Positions 52,785 to 62,619 of a stretch of DNA of 64,000 nucleotides are shown here, in pieces. The stretch is from positions 1-64,000 of the IMG/VR virus record IMGVR_UViG_3300020000_000010. One strand, given 5' to 3'. How positions within the stretch are numbered: the first letter of the stretch is position 1; each line of letters opens with the position of its first letter. The position numbers and the translations under genes are program-made. The notes beneath the pieces were generated by a model. That model had not been told where the DNA came from. It searched no databases and saw nothing but the letters and a program-made list of their open reading frames with translations. Source of the DNA: a virus.

Positions 52785-53330
52785 TTAGAAAGGTAGATCA
52801 TCTACCATAGCACTAGCACTCTTTGGAGGAGTAGTAGTTGTAGTAGAACCTTCTAAAGGTTTATAATCATATCTACTTTCTTTATCTAATTTCAATTTTG
52901 TTTCATTTCTAGGTACAGAAATCTCTTCTGCAAAATCCCATAAACCAATAACAGCTCTTGTATAGATATTATCATCAGTTCCTCGGAATTCTTCAGCAGA
53001 GAACTTAATCCTTACCTTTTTACCTGTTAATAACTTATTAAACAGATCTAAACTCATATCTTTACTAACATCTTCTGGAGAAATACACCTAGAAGCTAAA
53101 GTATGTAGTTTTTGTAAAGTATATTTCATAGCACCACTTGAAAGACTCATTCTTTCTGTATGCTCTAATCCTCCTGTAGAAATAAATCCTACTTCAATTT
53201 GATCTTTTCCTCCTTGAGTTTTACTAGCTATAATACCAGTAATTGTACAATCTTCAATACTAAATCCTTTAATTTTTGTACTTTTTTTAACTTCTTTTTG
53301 TTCTACCTCACTAAAATTCAAATTTACCAT
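52785..53330 (-). CDS. Single-strand DNA-binding protein-like (181 aa)
   Basis: The protein ends in the acidic SSB-type tail MVDDLPF (residues 175-181) after a Thr/Pro/Ser linker. The N-terminal 130 residues form a beta domain with several basic strands. A protein of this type beside a Sak4-like ATPase and a helicase fits the replication fork and strand annealing. The OB fold itself cannot be confirmed by eye. Confidence 0.75.
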   Translation of the reverse strand: MVNLNFSEVEQKEVKKSTKIKGFSIEDCTITGIIASKTQGGKDQIEVGFISTGGLEHTERMSLSSGAMKYTLQKLHTLASRCISPEDVSKDMSLDLFNKLLTGKKVRIKFSAEEFRGTDDNIYTRAVIGLWDFAEEISVPRNETKLKLDKESRYDYKPLEGSTTTTTPPKSASAMVDDLPF

Positions 53331-53346
53331 TTTTCTTTCTTTTTTT

Positions 53347-54027
53347 TTAATTATTATATTTATTTATCTCACTTAGTACAAATACTAAATCATTAGGGAT
53401 TATTTTATCTGCAAACATTCCTCTTGGTGATTTACCAGTATTTGATCCATTATTTTGGGTTATAAAAACATAAGAAACCCCTTCATCATTCTTAATCACA
53501 TCTGTATATAAAACAATAGCAAACATTCCTTCAAATGTTATTACTGAATTTAACATTTTGCCAATTGTTTTAGCTCTTGTGATTTTATTACCATCAGCAT
53601 CTAAATCAGTTTCTGAATGGCACATAAATACTACTACTAAATCTTCCCTTAGATCTTTAACAGCATTTACTATACTCCAAGCATTTTGACCAATATCATT
53701 GAATTTTTTAAATCCAGTTTCATTAGTTCTACGCATATATTCATTACACATAACATATTGATAATCATCAATAATTATGGTTTTTATATCATCTCTTTTT
53801 TGTGATATATATTCTAATACTTTTAAAATATCTCCAGTATTATCTGTAGCTAAATAGTTTCCTCGAGGATTATCTTTACCAAAAGTACTATAATTAGCTT
53901 TCCATCCCTTAAAAGGTAATGGTTTCTTTGCTACATTAATTATAAATGTAGTCTTTGGATCTAACTTCTCCATTGAGGTACTTTTTCCTGTACCTGAGCC
54001 TCCCACAATTAGCAAGTCCTGCGCCAT
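53347..54027 (-). CDS. Sak4-like RecA-fold ATPase (226 aa)
   Basis: Walker A GGSGTGKST (9-17) and Walker B TIIIDDYQY (83-91) are clear, followed by CHSETDLDADGNK and the glutamine-type motif FITQNNGSNTG. This matches the phage AAA_24/Sak4 group, which acts in single-strand annealing together with an SSB. The neighbour is an SSB-like gene. Confidence 0.8.
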   Translation of the reverse strand: MAQDLLIVGGSGTGKSTSMEKLDPKTTFIINVAKKPLPFKGWKANYSTFGKDNPRGNYLATDNTGDILKVLEYISQKRDDIKTIIIDDYQYVMCNEYMRRTNETGFKKFNDIGQNAWSIVNAVKDLREDLVVVFMCHSETDLDADGNKITRAKTIGKMLNSVITFEGMFAIVLYTDVIKNDEGVSYVFITQNNGSNTGKSPRGMFADKIIPNDLVFVLSEINKYNN

Positions 54028-54057
54028 ATTCTCTCTCCTCTATCTTTCTTTTAATTA

Positions 54058-55155
54058 TTATTTATTATTTATTTTATCATATATTTCATTCGTCATATTC
54101 TCTTTTTTAGGTAATTCTTTGAAAAACCCAGTAGCTCCATCAAAATATAAAGGAACATAAGCATTTGCTAATCCATAATGTCTATCTTTAAGAAACTTAA
54201 TAAATCTTACTTTATCCCCTAATTTTCTTATATCATAACCTCTATATTCTTCAATATTATATCTATTTGGTGCAAATATACCTAAAACTAAGTCTGCCTC
54301 TCTCTGAATTTCCTTATTATTTGCTAATCCATCTAAACTAGGTTCTATCTTTTCTTCATTTATTTCTCCTTTATAAAAGTCCTTTCTTTCTTTAGCAGCC
54401 TCTTGTTGTTGTAAAATTACTGTTACACAATTATATCTTTTACAAAAACCTTTTAAAGCATACTCTTTACTAAAATGTCCCATACTATTCCAAAGATCCA
54501 TTTTGATCCCATCTCTAGATTCTGGAGATAATAAATTTATAGAATCTACTACAACAAAATAGTAAGTATCTGGAAAATTATGTTTATAACCTATAACTAT
54601 ATCTCTTCCTTCTTTATCCTTTTTTGTTATATTTTCTCCTATTTCTGGATTTTCAAAATATTCTCTAACATTCTTATATATTCCAAATCCATTATGAATA
54701 TAATACATTACTTCTACATAGTTAGAAAGCTCATCTACAACTTTTTCACATTCTTTTACTCTAAGTAAATGTTCATCTGATATAATATAGTTTCCTAAAG
54801 ACTTTAATTGAGCTGTAGATAATATTATATTAAATTCTTCATATAACATTGAAGAAATAAAAGATAACCAGAATTCATCTTCTGTTTCCTCTAGAGCAAA
54901 ATATTTAATCCTAGCTTTTATATCAGGATTTACCTTTATAAAATTATATATATGGATAATAGTAAGATATTTACATAGTTTGGTTTTACCAATTCCAGAA
55001 TTAGCAGTTATAATTGTAAATTTACCTTTTTCCCAACCTGGATATTTTTCAGCTAATCTAGGAAAAGGAGGACTAATTGTTGTAGATTTACCTTCTTTCT
55101 TTAATTGCTGATTATTCTTAATCTTTTCATATAATATATCAAATGTCTTCCCCAT
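54058..55155 (-). CDS. DnaB-type replicative helicase, C-terminal ATPase type (365 aa)
   Basis: Walker A ANSGIGKT (51-58), Walker B YFVVVDSINLL (199-209) and the Gln-rich sensor VILQQQEAA mark a RecA-fold helicase of the DnaB group. The N-terminal primase-binding domain is absent. It would unwind DNA for phage replication. It overlaps the upstream gene by 17 bases. Confidence 0.85.
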   Translation of the reverse strand: MGKTFDILYEKIKNNQQLKKEGKSTTISPPFPRLAEKYPGWEKGKFTIITANSGIGKTKLCKYLTIIHIYNFIKVNPDIKARIKYFALEETEDEFWLSFISSMLYEEFNIILSTAQLKSLGNYIISDEHLLRVKECEKVVDELSNYVEVMYYIHNGFGIYKNVREYFENPEIGENITKKDKEGRDIVIGYKHNFPDTYYFVVVDSINLLSPESRDGIKMDLWNSMGHFSKEYALKGFCKRYNCVTVILQQQEAAKERKDFYKGEINEEKIEPSLDGLANNKEIQREADLVLGIFAPNRYNIEEYRGYDIRKLGDKVRFIKFLKDRHYGLANAYVPLYFDGATGFFKELPKKENMTNEIYDKINNK

Positions 55156-55744
55156 AATTTACAGCCTTCTCCTCTGCCTTTCCATTATTTATATTCTCCA
55201 TTCTATTAACAATATTTTCACACTCTCCAGAAAGCATTGAAATACCATCTTTTTCTATGAAATAAGGAGCTAATTTCATATATTGATAATCATTCTGCCT
55301 AGCAGTATTAATATAGTATTCTGTAGCCTTAAAAATGATTTCTTTATCATATTCAGGATGATCTTTACAGAACTTTATTAATTTCTTTAAACAACCATTC
55401 TTATCACACCTTATTGGATAACCTCCACTTCTAACTCTTTTTGGAAATAGATTATACCAATCATCTATCCAATTATGTACTTTTTCTTGTGGAGGAGATC
55501 CTCTTATTCCTTCTTTATAGTCTTGGAATAGACTTTTAAGCTTTTCTGTTATAATAAAACCATTTTTACCACCAGTTATAAATCCTTTTTTAACTAATGT
55601 ATTACAATCTTCTTCTGTAAAGAGTTCTATATTAGTTTCATATTCTTTTATAAAATCCTGTTTATTAGTATATAACAAAAAAGCAAGTAAATACTCCCTT
55701 GCTGTGAGAGTATTTACTATTAACTTTTCTATTAATTTATTCAT
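55139..55744 (-). CDS. Replication initiator/helicase-loader-like protein (201 aa)
   Basis: A winged-helix-like N-terminal half (REYLLAFLLYTNKQDFIKEY, LVKKGFITGGKNGFIITEKL) precedes a helical C-terminal region with IRCDKNGCLKKLIKFCKDHP. Position next to the DnaB-type gene suggests a loader or initiator. No catalytic motif. The assignment is by context. Confidence 0.6.
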   Translation of the reverse strand: MNKLIEKLIVNTLTAREYLLAFLLYTNKQDFIKEYETNIELFTEEDCNTLVKKGFITGGKNGFIITEKLKSLFQDYKEGIRGSPPQEKVHNWIDDWYNLFPKRVRSGGYPIRCDKNGCLKKLIKFCKDHPEYDKEIIFKATEYYINTARQNDYQYMKLAPYFIEKDGISMLSGECENIVNRMENINNGKAEEKAVNYGEDI

Positions 55745-55815
55745 TTATTTTCCCAGGGTTGTGTTAGTTTATATAGCCAATATAATAACCAAATAAATAC
55801 AATTATTTCAATCAT
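55741..55815 (-). CDS. Tiny membrane protein (24 aa)
   Basis: MIEIIVFIWLLYWLYKLTQP: a single short hydrophobic helix. Its stop overlaps the initiator-like start as ATGA, and its start overlaps the end of the previous tiny gene, which argues for real translation. Confidence 0.5.
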   Translation of the reverse strand: MIEIIVFIWLLYWLYKLTQPWENK

Positions 55816-55903
55816 TTATCTTATCTTTATAATAATTAACTATTTCTACTGCTATAAGTAATCCTACAATTACTCCAACTAAGAATATAATAATACTAAA
55901 CAT
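55808..55903 (-). CDS. Tiny membrane protein (31 aa)
   Basis: MFSIIIFLVGVIVGLLIAVE then a polar end (NYYKDKIND). One membrane helix. It overlaps the stop of the upstream gene and the start of the 24-residue gene, so the three are coupled. Confidence 0.55.
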   Translation of the reverse strand: MFSIIIFLVGVIVGLLIAVEIVNYYKDKIND

Positions 55904-56138
55904 TTTCTTCTAATTTTTGTTCATAATACTTAATAATCTTATTTGATTCTTCCTCAATCTTTTTAGAGATTATACCATTAATATATTCTATAATCATCTT
56001 TTTTCCTGTATTCTTATCAATATCCTCATCTAGATCCTTTATAAAGTTCTCTAAATCAATAACTTCTTCTTCTGTTAGCATAGGTATTAAATCTTTTATA
56101 AAAGTTAATATTTTATTATATTCTTCTCCTTCTAGCAT
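55896..56138 (-). CDS. Acidic helical protein (80 aa)
   Basis: Helical and Glu/Asp-rich (LIPMLTEEEVIDLENFIKDL). No known family. Overlaps of a few bases on both sides. Confidence 0.65.
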   Translation of the reverse strand: MLEGEEYNKILTFIKDLIPMLTEEEVIDLENFIKDLDEDIDKNTGKKMIIEYINGIISKKIEEESNKIIKYYEQKLEENV

Positions 56139-56353
56139 TAATAACGAATATTAAGTAATTTATAATAATCCATTAAAGCAGAAGTCTCAGATCCAAAATC
56201 AGGTTCAAAATAATCATCTATCTCTTCATCAGAAATACTAATTTGAAGATTTTCATCTCTTATTTTTCTTACTAACTTTTTATAATCTTTAACCAAAGGA
56301 GTATCTTCCTTTTTAGGCTTTACTTCTTTTGTTGCATAAGATATATTAGACAT
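56138..56353 (-). CDS. Small acidic hypothetical protein (71 aa)
   Basis: Starts MSNISYATKEVKPKKEDTPL; the middle has EIDDYFEPDFGSETSALMDY. No family. It overlaps the 80-residue gene by one base and lies 11 bases from the amidotransferase gene. Confidence 0.65.
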   Translation of the reverse strand: MSNISYATKEVKPKKEDTPLVKDYKKLVRKIRDENLQISISDEEIDDYFEPDFGSETSALMDYYKLLNIRY

Positions 56354-56364
56354 ATTTTAATAGA

Positions 56365-57651
56365 TTAGGTTACTAAATCTTCTTTTACCTTAATAAAGCT
56401 AATTCCAGCTTCTGTTTGATGTTTATATTCAATAATAGCATCCCTATCAAAGAAACCAAAAGGAACAAGTTCCATTCTATTTTTTTTACATCTAGCAGAT
56501 TTCTTTTCTATTTTCTTTAGAAAGCTTTTAGTAGGATTAGGTATTTCTGTTACCATTCTCTTATATTCAGAAAATTTTCTAGCATAAGTTTCCTTAGCAA
56601 AAATATCAAAGTTAGTCCTAATATCATATTCAGATAATAAGATTAAATCAACATTTTCTTTAATTTTCTTAACATAGATCTCAAACCTAGTTTTAAAACT
56701 CATAACCTCTACAATATCTCCCTTTTTAAACTTATTAAAGGCTATATTAGTCACTAAAAGTATTTGGTTATAGTTATACTCAGTAATTGCTATTTTTAAT
56801 GGTAGAGCTACAGAATTCTCTTTTTTATTAAAGAATCTTCCTAAAGCATTTTTCATCCCATCTAATAATCCTTTACCTTCTTCTTCATCTTCAGAATCAT
56901 CTTCTATTTCATTATTTGGTAAAATAAGATTAGAATTATTAGTTTCTTCTTTTTTAGCTTTATGCTCTTCCTCTTTAGGAACTATTGGATTAAAAGTAGA
57001 TAATACAACCTTATCTTCAACTCCTCCTACATTCCTTATAGAAGAATTACAATATCCTTTATTAGAAAAGAAATATCCAGAATCTTCAATAAATCCTTGA
57101 GAACAAACTAAACCTTTATCTGGAAATAGAATAACAATCTTATTCCATCCTAAAAATCCTATATTATCAAATACCATATCAAACTCTTCAGTATCCTCTT
57201 TAAAGAACTCTAAAAGATGTTTATTATTCATAAATTCATGAACAAAATGATAAGTATCTGAATATACTGAATTTTTATAAGCATATTCTCCAAATATTCC
57301 ATTATGAGCTAAAGTAGGTTTACTTACCCAGCCTTCTAATGTTAATATCTCATCTTGCTTAGTAGAAATAACAAAAGGATGGCAATTTAAATCATCTGTT
57401 TTACCACTAGTTCCTATTCTCATATGAACCATTAATTCATCATCTAATTGTAAATCAGCCTCTTCTAAAGAATTTAATAGATTTTTAATACTAAAATATC
57501 CTTTAGATATAAAAACTTCTTTATCATTTCCTGCTTTTTTATAGGAATATCCCATTCCTTGTGTATTACTAATAGCACCAGATCTAATAGAATCTATAAA
57601 AAACTTACTATATTTTTCTGTTCCCTTAGGAGCAACACATATTAAACACAT
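56365..57651 (-). CDS. Class II glutamine amidotransferase (428 aa)
   Basis: The N-terminal Cys nucleophile is at position 2 (MCLICV). Class II motifs follow: HMRIGTSG and PTLAHNGIFGE. The enzyme would free ammonia from glutamine for a partner ligase. The C-terminal 200 residues (Lys/Glu linker, then ALPLKIAITEYNYNQILLV) are not part of the core fold. It overlaps the amidoligase gene by ten bases, which strongly links the two. Confidence 0.82.
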   Translation of the reverse strand: MCLICVAPKGTEKYSKFFIDSIRSGAISNTQGMGYSYKKAGNDKEVFISKGYFSIKNLLNSLEEADLQLDDELMVHMRIGTSGKTDDLNCHPFVISTKQDEILTLEGWVSKPTLAHNGIFGEYAYKNSVYSDTYHFVHEFMNNKHLLEFFKEDTEEFDMVFDNIGFLGWNKIVILFPDKGLVCSQGFIEDSGYFFSNKGYCNSSIRNVGGVEDKVVLSTFNPIVPKEEEHKAKKEETNNSNLILPNNEIEDDSEDEEEGKGLLDGMKNALGRFFNKKENSVALPLKIAITEYNYNQILLVTNIAFNKFKKGDIVEVMSFKTRFEIYVKKIKENVDLILLSEYDIRTNFDIFAKETYARKFSEYKRMVTEIPNPTKSFLKKIEKKSARCKKNRMELVPFGFFDRDAIIEYKHQTEAGISFIKVKEDLVT

Positions 57652-59057
57652 AATATTTCTTTTACTGTTAATTGTTTTATACTTGATAATTTTTGTTTAC
57701 CATATTCTTTAGCTTCTTCTTTCTGAGCCTCTAAAGAAGTAAATAGTTCCTTTCTTTTTTCAAAGTATTCAATTAGTTTATGTGTTCTTTCATTATCTCC
57801 AAAACAACATTCTAAAATTAAAGGAATAGTAATCTTTTGTATACCTTTTTCAGATTCAAAATATTCATTTTCTATCTCTTTTTGATAGTTTTCAACAAAT
57901 GATACAAAGGCTATACAAAATAATAACCAATTTTTAACTTTAACAAAGTTTGTAGTACCAGAATGGCATCTAAACTCTAAAGTATATGATTCATTTTCTC
58001 TAGTGTTAAATAAACATGGTATAAAATTTAACCAAGCATATCTAATATTAGAATGATCATAACCTACTTTAGCTCCTTTAGGATGATTAGTCTTTTTATT
58101 TAACTTATCATCAGGATTATATTTACATGCTTTTTTAAATATTTCATTGTAAATATCTGATAACCAGATATTATACTCTATTTTATTAGTTGTTTTACCT
58201 AAATACTTCTTTTCATATAAATTAGGTAACATCTGGCAATAGGTTGATCTAGACCTACTTGGAGGTAAATATTGAAATAAATCCTTTTGAATAGCCAATC
58301 CTAGTTTATAGGCAAAGACTATAAAAGTCTTATTAAAATCTATATTTCCTAGATGAATATGAATACTCGTTTTCTTGTCTACAGTACATCTTTTTGATAG
58401 TTCCATACATATCTTCTGAAGATGTAATAAACCATTATTACCTGAAAGAATTCCAGTAATATATTCTCCTGAAATAGGATCTCCTCCGCCTTCAGGTCTC
58501 AAAGATCCATCATATTCACAAGATATATTTAAATCATTCTCTAGGTATTCTGGAATATATCCAGAAGCTGTTTCTAGCTCTACTCCAAAAGTATACTTTT
58601 TATTTCCTGTTAATAGAAAATTATTATTTTTCTCAGGAAGGTTTGGATATGTATTATTAAAAGTTCTATATTTAGCAGATCCAGCATAATAGTTTGAAAT
58701 ATATTTTAAATACTCTTCCTCAAGAGGTATAGGATAGAAAAATCCCCATTTTAAATCCTCTCTAATATTTTCATCTTTAAAAACATCTCTAGAAATATAA
58801 GCAAAACTATTATTTCCAATATATAATAAAGGATACTTTTTAGCCTTACTACTATAAAACTCATCAAGAATCTTAATAGCGTTTTTTTCTAAAGTATAAG
58901 AATGTACTATAGGATTTAATTTATATTTTTTTGTTAATACTCCTGTTTCAACATCTAGAACTTCTGTATCATCTAAACCTTTATAAAGGGCTTTTTCATT
59001 CATTTCTTTCTTATTAAATATTTTTAAAAAATAATTGAAAAACTTAAATATCAACAT
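57642..59057 (-). CDS. Amidoligase of the COOH-NH2 ligase superfamily (about 471 aa)
   Basis: Core motifs of the glutamine-synthetase-like amidoligase family are clear: FGVELE (169-174), EYDGSLRPEG (193-202), HIHLG (245-249) and a final LEFRCHSGTTNFVK (numbered from the longest frame at 59093). I set the start at 59057 to reduce overlap with the previous gene; 59003 is also possible. The enzyme would use ATP to form an amide bond, such as joining an amino acid or ammonia to a carboxylate. Neighbours are two amidotransferases and a second ligase type. Confidence 0.82.
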   Translation of the reverse strand: MLIFKFFNYFLKIFNKKEMNEKALYKGLDDTEVLDVETGVLTKKYKLNPIVHSYTLEKNAIKILDEFYSSKAKKYPLLYIGNNSFAYISRDVFKDENIREDLKWGFFYPIPLEEEYLKYISNYYAGSAKYRTFNNTYPNLPEKNNNFLLTGNKKYTFGVELETASGYIPEYLENDLNISCEYDGSLRPEGGGDPISGEYITGILSGNNGLLHLQKICMELSKRCTVDKKTSIHIHLGNIDFNKTFIVFAYKLGLAIQKDLFQYLPPSRSRSTYCQMLPNLYEKKYLGKTTNKIEYNIWLSDIYNEIFKKACKYNPDDKLNKKTNHPKGAKVGYDHSNIRYAWLNFIPCLFNTRENESYTLEFRCHSGTTNFVKVKNWLLFCIAFVSFVENYQKEIENEYFESEKGIQKITIPLILECCFGDNERTHKLIEYFEKRKELFTSLEAQKEEAKEYGKQKLSSIKQLTVKEILCV

Positions 59058-60654
59058 GTTCTTCTTGTTGAGAAGCTTCTGTAATAATTTCATTAAATTC
59101 TAGTTTAATAGTATCTCTTAAAGCCTCTATTCCTTCTTTAACCATTAGAATTTCAGCAGAACTCATAATATAGTTTTCTGTTCCTATCTTTGAGGATTCT
59201 ATAACCTTAAGAATATTATCTAAACTAATAATAGCAGCTTCTTCAACTTCTTTTACTTTTTCCACATTTATTTTTTTTGTTTTATTATTCTTTTTTTTTT
59301 CTATCTTTTCTAGATAATCTTTTATTTCATCTTTAGAAGCAGGTCTTAGATAAGTATCATTAACAACAACACTTCTTCCTGTTAATTCATTTCTAATATC
59401 TCTTCTATTATCATGATTATGAACCATGATTTTACAAATATCTCCTTTATTTACAGCAGGTTTATCCTTATCTTCACCATCAACATATACTAGACTACTT
59501 GTTACAAACACATATATAATATCATTAAGATTATACATTTCATTATAATAAAACCAGAAGGGATTTACTTTAACTCTATCTAATTTCTCATCAATAATAT
59601 AGACTTCTTCTAAATTTTTATCATTATTAAGTTTAGCTACTCCAGTACAGAAATACCAGTTATCTCTTATTAAAGAAATATCTTGTCCTCCAGCTCTAGT
59701 AGTTGTTGCTTGACACTTTAACCATCTATTAACTACTTCTTTTCCTCTATAAGTATATTGTAGATTAAAAGTTTTTATAGGAGTAGAAATAATAGGTTTC
59801 TGTTCTACAAAAGAGTTATTATTATGATTTTCTCCTTGTAGTTCTTCTAACCATTCATCATAATGATTATTTCTATTTCTCCAATTATTATTAGTATTAG
59901 TTTTTGGTAAAATTCCAGGAAAAGGCTTTTTAGCTATTTTAAACTGGTTTTTTACTTTACCATTCTTAATAATATATAAATAGTCTTCTTTAAACTCTAT
60001 AATATTCTTACAGTTTATTGATTTTAAAGATTTCTCTATAGAAGAAATATACATTCCTTCGTCTCCTATACCTCTATATAAAGGTCTTTCTTTGTTTCTA
60101 TATACATAAAGAGTATCGGGAGTATTTGTATCTGTAAAAATTAATGCTGCTGCTCCTTCAAATTTACTTAAACAGTATAAATTCTGTTCTTTATTTAAAG
60201 ATGCTGCTAGTATCATACTATCTACATCATAATCTCTACTAGATAAACCTAGGTTGCCACAAAGTATCCAGGGATTATCTAAAGTTCCATTATGTGCTAA
60301 AACAATATTACCATATTGAAAAGGATGAGCATTATTAAGGCTATTAACACCATAAGTTGCTTGTCTAACATGTCCTATTAATACACTATCTTGTTGTATT
60401 TCATTATAGAAGTCTGAAGTAATATATTCGCTAGATTTCTTTAATGATTTCTTTATTCCTGTTTTAGGAGTATAAATGCCTGTAGCATCTTTACCTCTTT
60501 CTTCATTCCAGAATAATAATTGAGCTATTTTACTTTTATCAAAGAGATAATCTATAGCTGAAAACCCAACTAGACCACAGCCTAATTGGGATTGAAGTTT
60601 TTTAGATCCAAAGATAAATTGAATAAAATAACTTATTGTTATTAATAATAACAT
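59044..60654 (-). CDS. Class II glutamine amidotransferase with N-terminal extension (536 aa)
   Basis: CGLVGFSAID starts the domain, but its Cys is at residue 26 after a hydrophobic segment and a short linker (FGSKKLQSQLG). No start codon lies next to the Cys, so the domain needs processing to expose it, as in PurF-type propeptides, or the N-terminus is a membrane anchor. Further motifs are GHVRQATYG and LAHNGTLDN. The C-terminal 280 residues are charged and of unknown fold. It is coupled to the amidoligase gene by overlap. Confidence 0.8.
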   Translation of the reverse strand: MLLLITISYFIQFIFGSKKLQSQLGCGLVGFSAIDYLFDKSKIAQLLFWNEERGKDATGIYTPKTGIKKSLKKSSEYITSDFYNEIQQDSVLIGHVRQATYGVNSLNNAHPFQYGNIVLAHNGTLDNPWILCGNLGLSSRDYDVDSMILAASLNKEQNLYCLSKFEGAAALIFTDTNTPDTLYVYRNKERPLYRGIGDEGMYISSIEKSLKSINCKNIIEFKEDYLYIIKNGKVKNQFKIAKKPFPGILPKTNTNNNWRNRNNHYDEWLEELQGENHNNNSFVEQKPIISTPIKTFNLQYTYRGKEVVNRWLKCQATTTRAGGQDISLIRDNWYFCTGVAKLNNDKNLEEVYIIDEKLDRVKVNPFWFYYNEMYNLNDIIYVFVTSSLVYVDGEDKDKPAVNKGDICKIMVHNHDNRRDIRNELTGRSVVVNDTYLRPASKDEIKDYLEKIEKKKNNKTKKINVEKVKEVEEAAIISLDNILKVIESSKIGTENYIMSSAEILMVKEGIEALRDTIKLEFNEIITEASQQEEHVDI

Positions 60655-60674
60655 ATTTTTATTTGTTTTATAGA

Positions 60675-61594
60675 TTATAAATCTTCAAGATCTCTCATTC
60701 TTGCTCTATGATGTTCTAAGATATTTTGCATTGCTTCTTGTTGCCTTCTTTCTATTTCATTTGCTTCTCTAAATTCTACATCATTATTGATTACAAGAGG
60801 TTCTACTGGTGGTACAACTCCATCAAAAAATCTAACAGGATTATAAATTCTAGCCTCAGGTTCTAGGTAAATATCTTGCATTAAATCTTTAATATAACTT
60901 TCATTAAATTTCGCAAAAGCACTATTCTTATCCTTTTTCTTATTTAAATCAGGAACAGGAATCTTATATTTCTTAATTAGTTTTTCTGCTAATTCTTTAT
61001 CTTGAGTGTTAATACAAGAAACTATATTTTCTTTTTCTTTTTCTATTAATTTATCAAAATTCTTATTGTTATTAATAAAATCAATAGCATTATGGACATT
61101 GTTGAATACCCATTCTATTAGGTTATCATTAAAGATCCAGAAGTTGCTTAATACCCTAAATTCTAAGCCAAACTTTGGGAATCTTATTTCTCCAGCTTTA
61201 CCATACATTTTCCTTCTTTCTTTATCTTCATCATAAAGAATAGAAGGTACTCCTAAAAATAAATCAAAAGCTTTTGCAATTCTTAAACTATCATCTAAAT
61301 TAGGATTATCATATCCACAGTGCAAATGTCCGCCCGAACATCTGTAGTTACCATTAGGTTTTGGAGATCTGTTTTCACAACATTCCCAAGCATTAATAGA
61401 TCCTTCACAACCAAAAATTTTTGCTTGTTTATGCTCTAAATATTTAGGATCAAATTCAGCACTAGGAGAAGGATCAATAACCAAAGTATTTGGTAGTTTA
61501 TTCTTTCTTACATAATCTAAAACATAATTTATAGAGGCTATTAACTCTTCACTACTCCTACTTGGAGGTATATTAACAACTAGTTTCTTTCTAG
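60675..61594 (-). CDS. COOH-NH2 ligase type 2, exon 2
   Basis: The downstream exon runs in frame from about 61594 (RKKLVVNIPPSRSSEELIAS) to the stop. It continues with SINAWECCENRSPKPNGN and the histidine-rich GGHLHCGYDNP, typical of the phiEco32-like COOH-NH2 ligase type 2 family. An apparent TTG start at 61484 is not needed. With exon 1 it would give about 368 residues. The enzyme forms amide bonds using ATP. Confidence 0.78.
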
Positions 61595-61731
61595 CCAGAC
61601 TATCCCTTCATCCCTAAGGATGGATCTATTATAGTCGTTGCACGTCTCTTTATTTAATATATCATCAAATAAACAATCACATTTTTTCCTTGTTTATTTT
61701 CAATATTAAAATAGATTTCGCTCAGGATTCC

Positions 61732-62568
61732 TTACGCTGGTTCCCTGAATTTAAGATCTTTTTTTAATTTATAATTACTTATAAACTGAGCTTTAAGATA
61801 TTTTCTTTCTAGATAAATATCTGCGTTTTTATATAAAAATTCGATTAACATTTTACAATTTACAAAATTTATAATATGTATTCGATATAAATTTTTATAT
61901 AAATATAGTCTGTTTTTAATTAAATTATCATCAAAAAATTTTTTAATTTTATCAATAAATAATTTACTTGCAGAAACTATACTTATACAACAATTATACT
62001 CTTTTTTGTTTTTGTTTTTAAAAAAAGAAATACAACCATCTCCGTCTATTACTCCTCTTAAAAAATCCCAAGTTATTGGTATTTTTATATCAAGAGTTTT
62101 AGATTTATTTCTGGTTATTCCTAAATTTATAAGAAAATTAGTAACACTTATAGAAGAAAAACTAAAATTAGACATAAAGTGTCCTTTATATTTAGAATGT
62201 TCTGTTTTATAAATAGGCAAATTACTATTTATAAAAATTTTATATTTTTCAATATGTTCTAAATCTTTGGAATTTAATCCTAAAGTTATTCTATTTCTAT
62301 AAATTCCGCCATCTGTTGCTAATAATCCTAACCAATATTGAGTTTCTCTATCCTCTAAATTAATGAATGGATTATGTTTTACATTTCTTATTTTATCCAT
62401 TCCTCTTCTTCTATTAGAATCGGCTCTTTCTTTTATATTATTCCAAACATTATATTTAATACAAATATCTTTAAGTGTCTCATATGCAACCTTATATTTA
62501 TATTTAATATCCTGAATGTTTACTTTATCATTATAATCTTTAATTAAATCTTCCTCTCTTCCAACCAT
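61732..62568 (-). CDS. LAGLIDADG homing endonuclease (278 aa)
   Basis: Two copies of the family motif are present: WLGLLATDGG (79-88) and LRGVIDGDGC (170-179), each followed by a strand pattern. A short N-terminal helix-turn-helix (YKVAYETLKDICIKYNV) may help DNA contact. The gene lies in the 5' part of the intron and its last codons run into the intron core. It has its own promoter. Confidence 0.88.
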   Translation of the reverse strand: MVGREEDLIKDYNDKVNIQDIKYKYKVAYETLKDICIKYNVWNNIKERADSNRRRGMDKIRNVKHNPFINLEDRETQYWLGLLATDGGIYRNRITLGLNSKDLEHIEKYKIFINSNLPIYKTEHSKYKGHFMSNFSFSSISVTNFLINLGITRNKSKTLDIKIPITWDFLRGVIDGDGCISFFKNKNKKEYNCCISIVSASKLFIDKIKKFFDDNLIKNRLYLYKNLYRIHIINFVNCKMLIEFLYKNADIYLERKYLKAQFISNYKLKKDLKFREPA

Positions 62569-62587
62569 TTTTTATTAATTTTGACCA

Positions 62588-62619
62588 CAAAGATAACTAT
62601 AATTTTTCACAAAAACAAA
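62588..62619 (-). promoter_or_regulatory. Consensus promoter inside the intron
   Basis: On the minus strand TTTG (62619-62616), exactly 20 bases and TATCTTTG (62595-62588) match the Bacteroidetes consensus. The endonuclease ATG is 20 bases downstream, so the gene can be expressed without the host gene's transcript. Confidence 0.75.

Noticed and set aside
61484-61486. TTG at 61484 as the start of the downstream ligase gene
   Set aside because: The frame continues upstream to the intron border with family-like sequence (VVNIPPS), so it is an internal codon.
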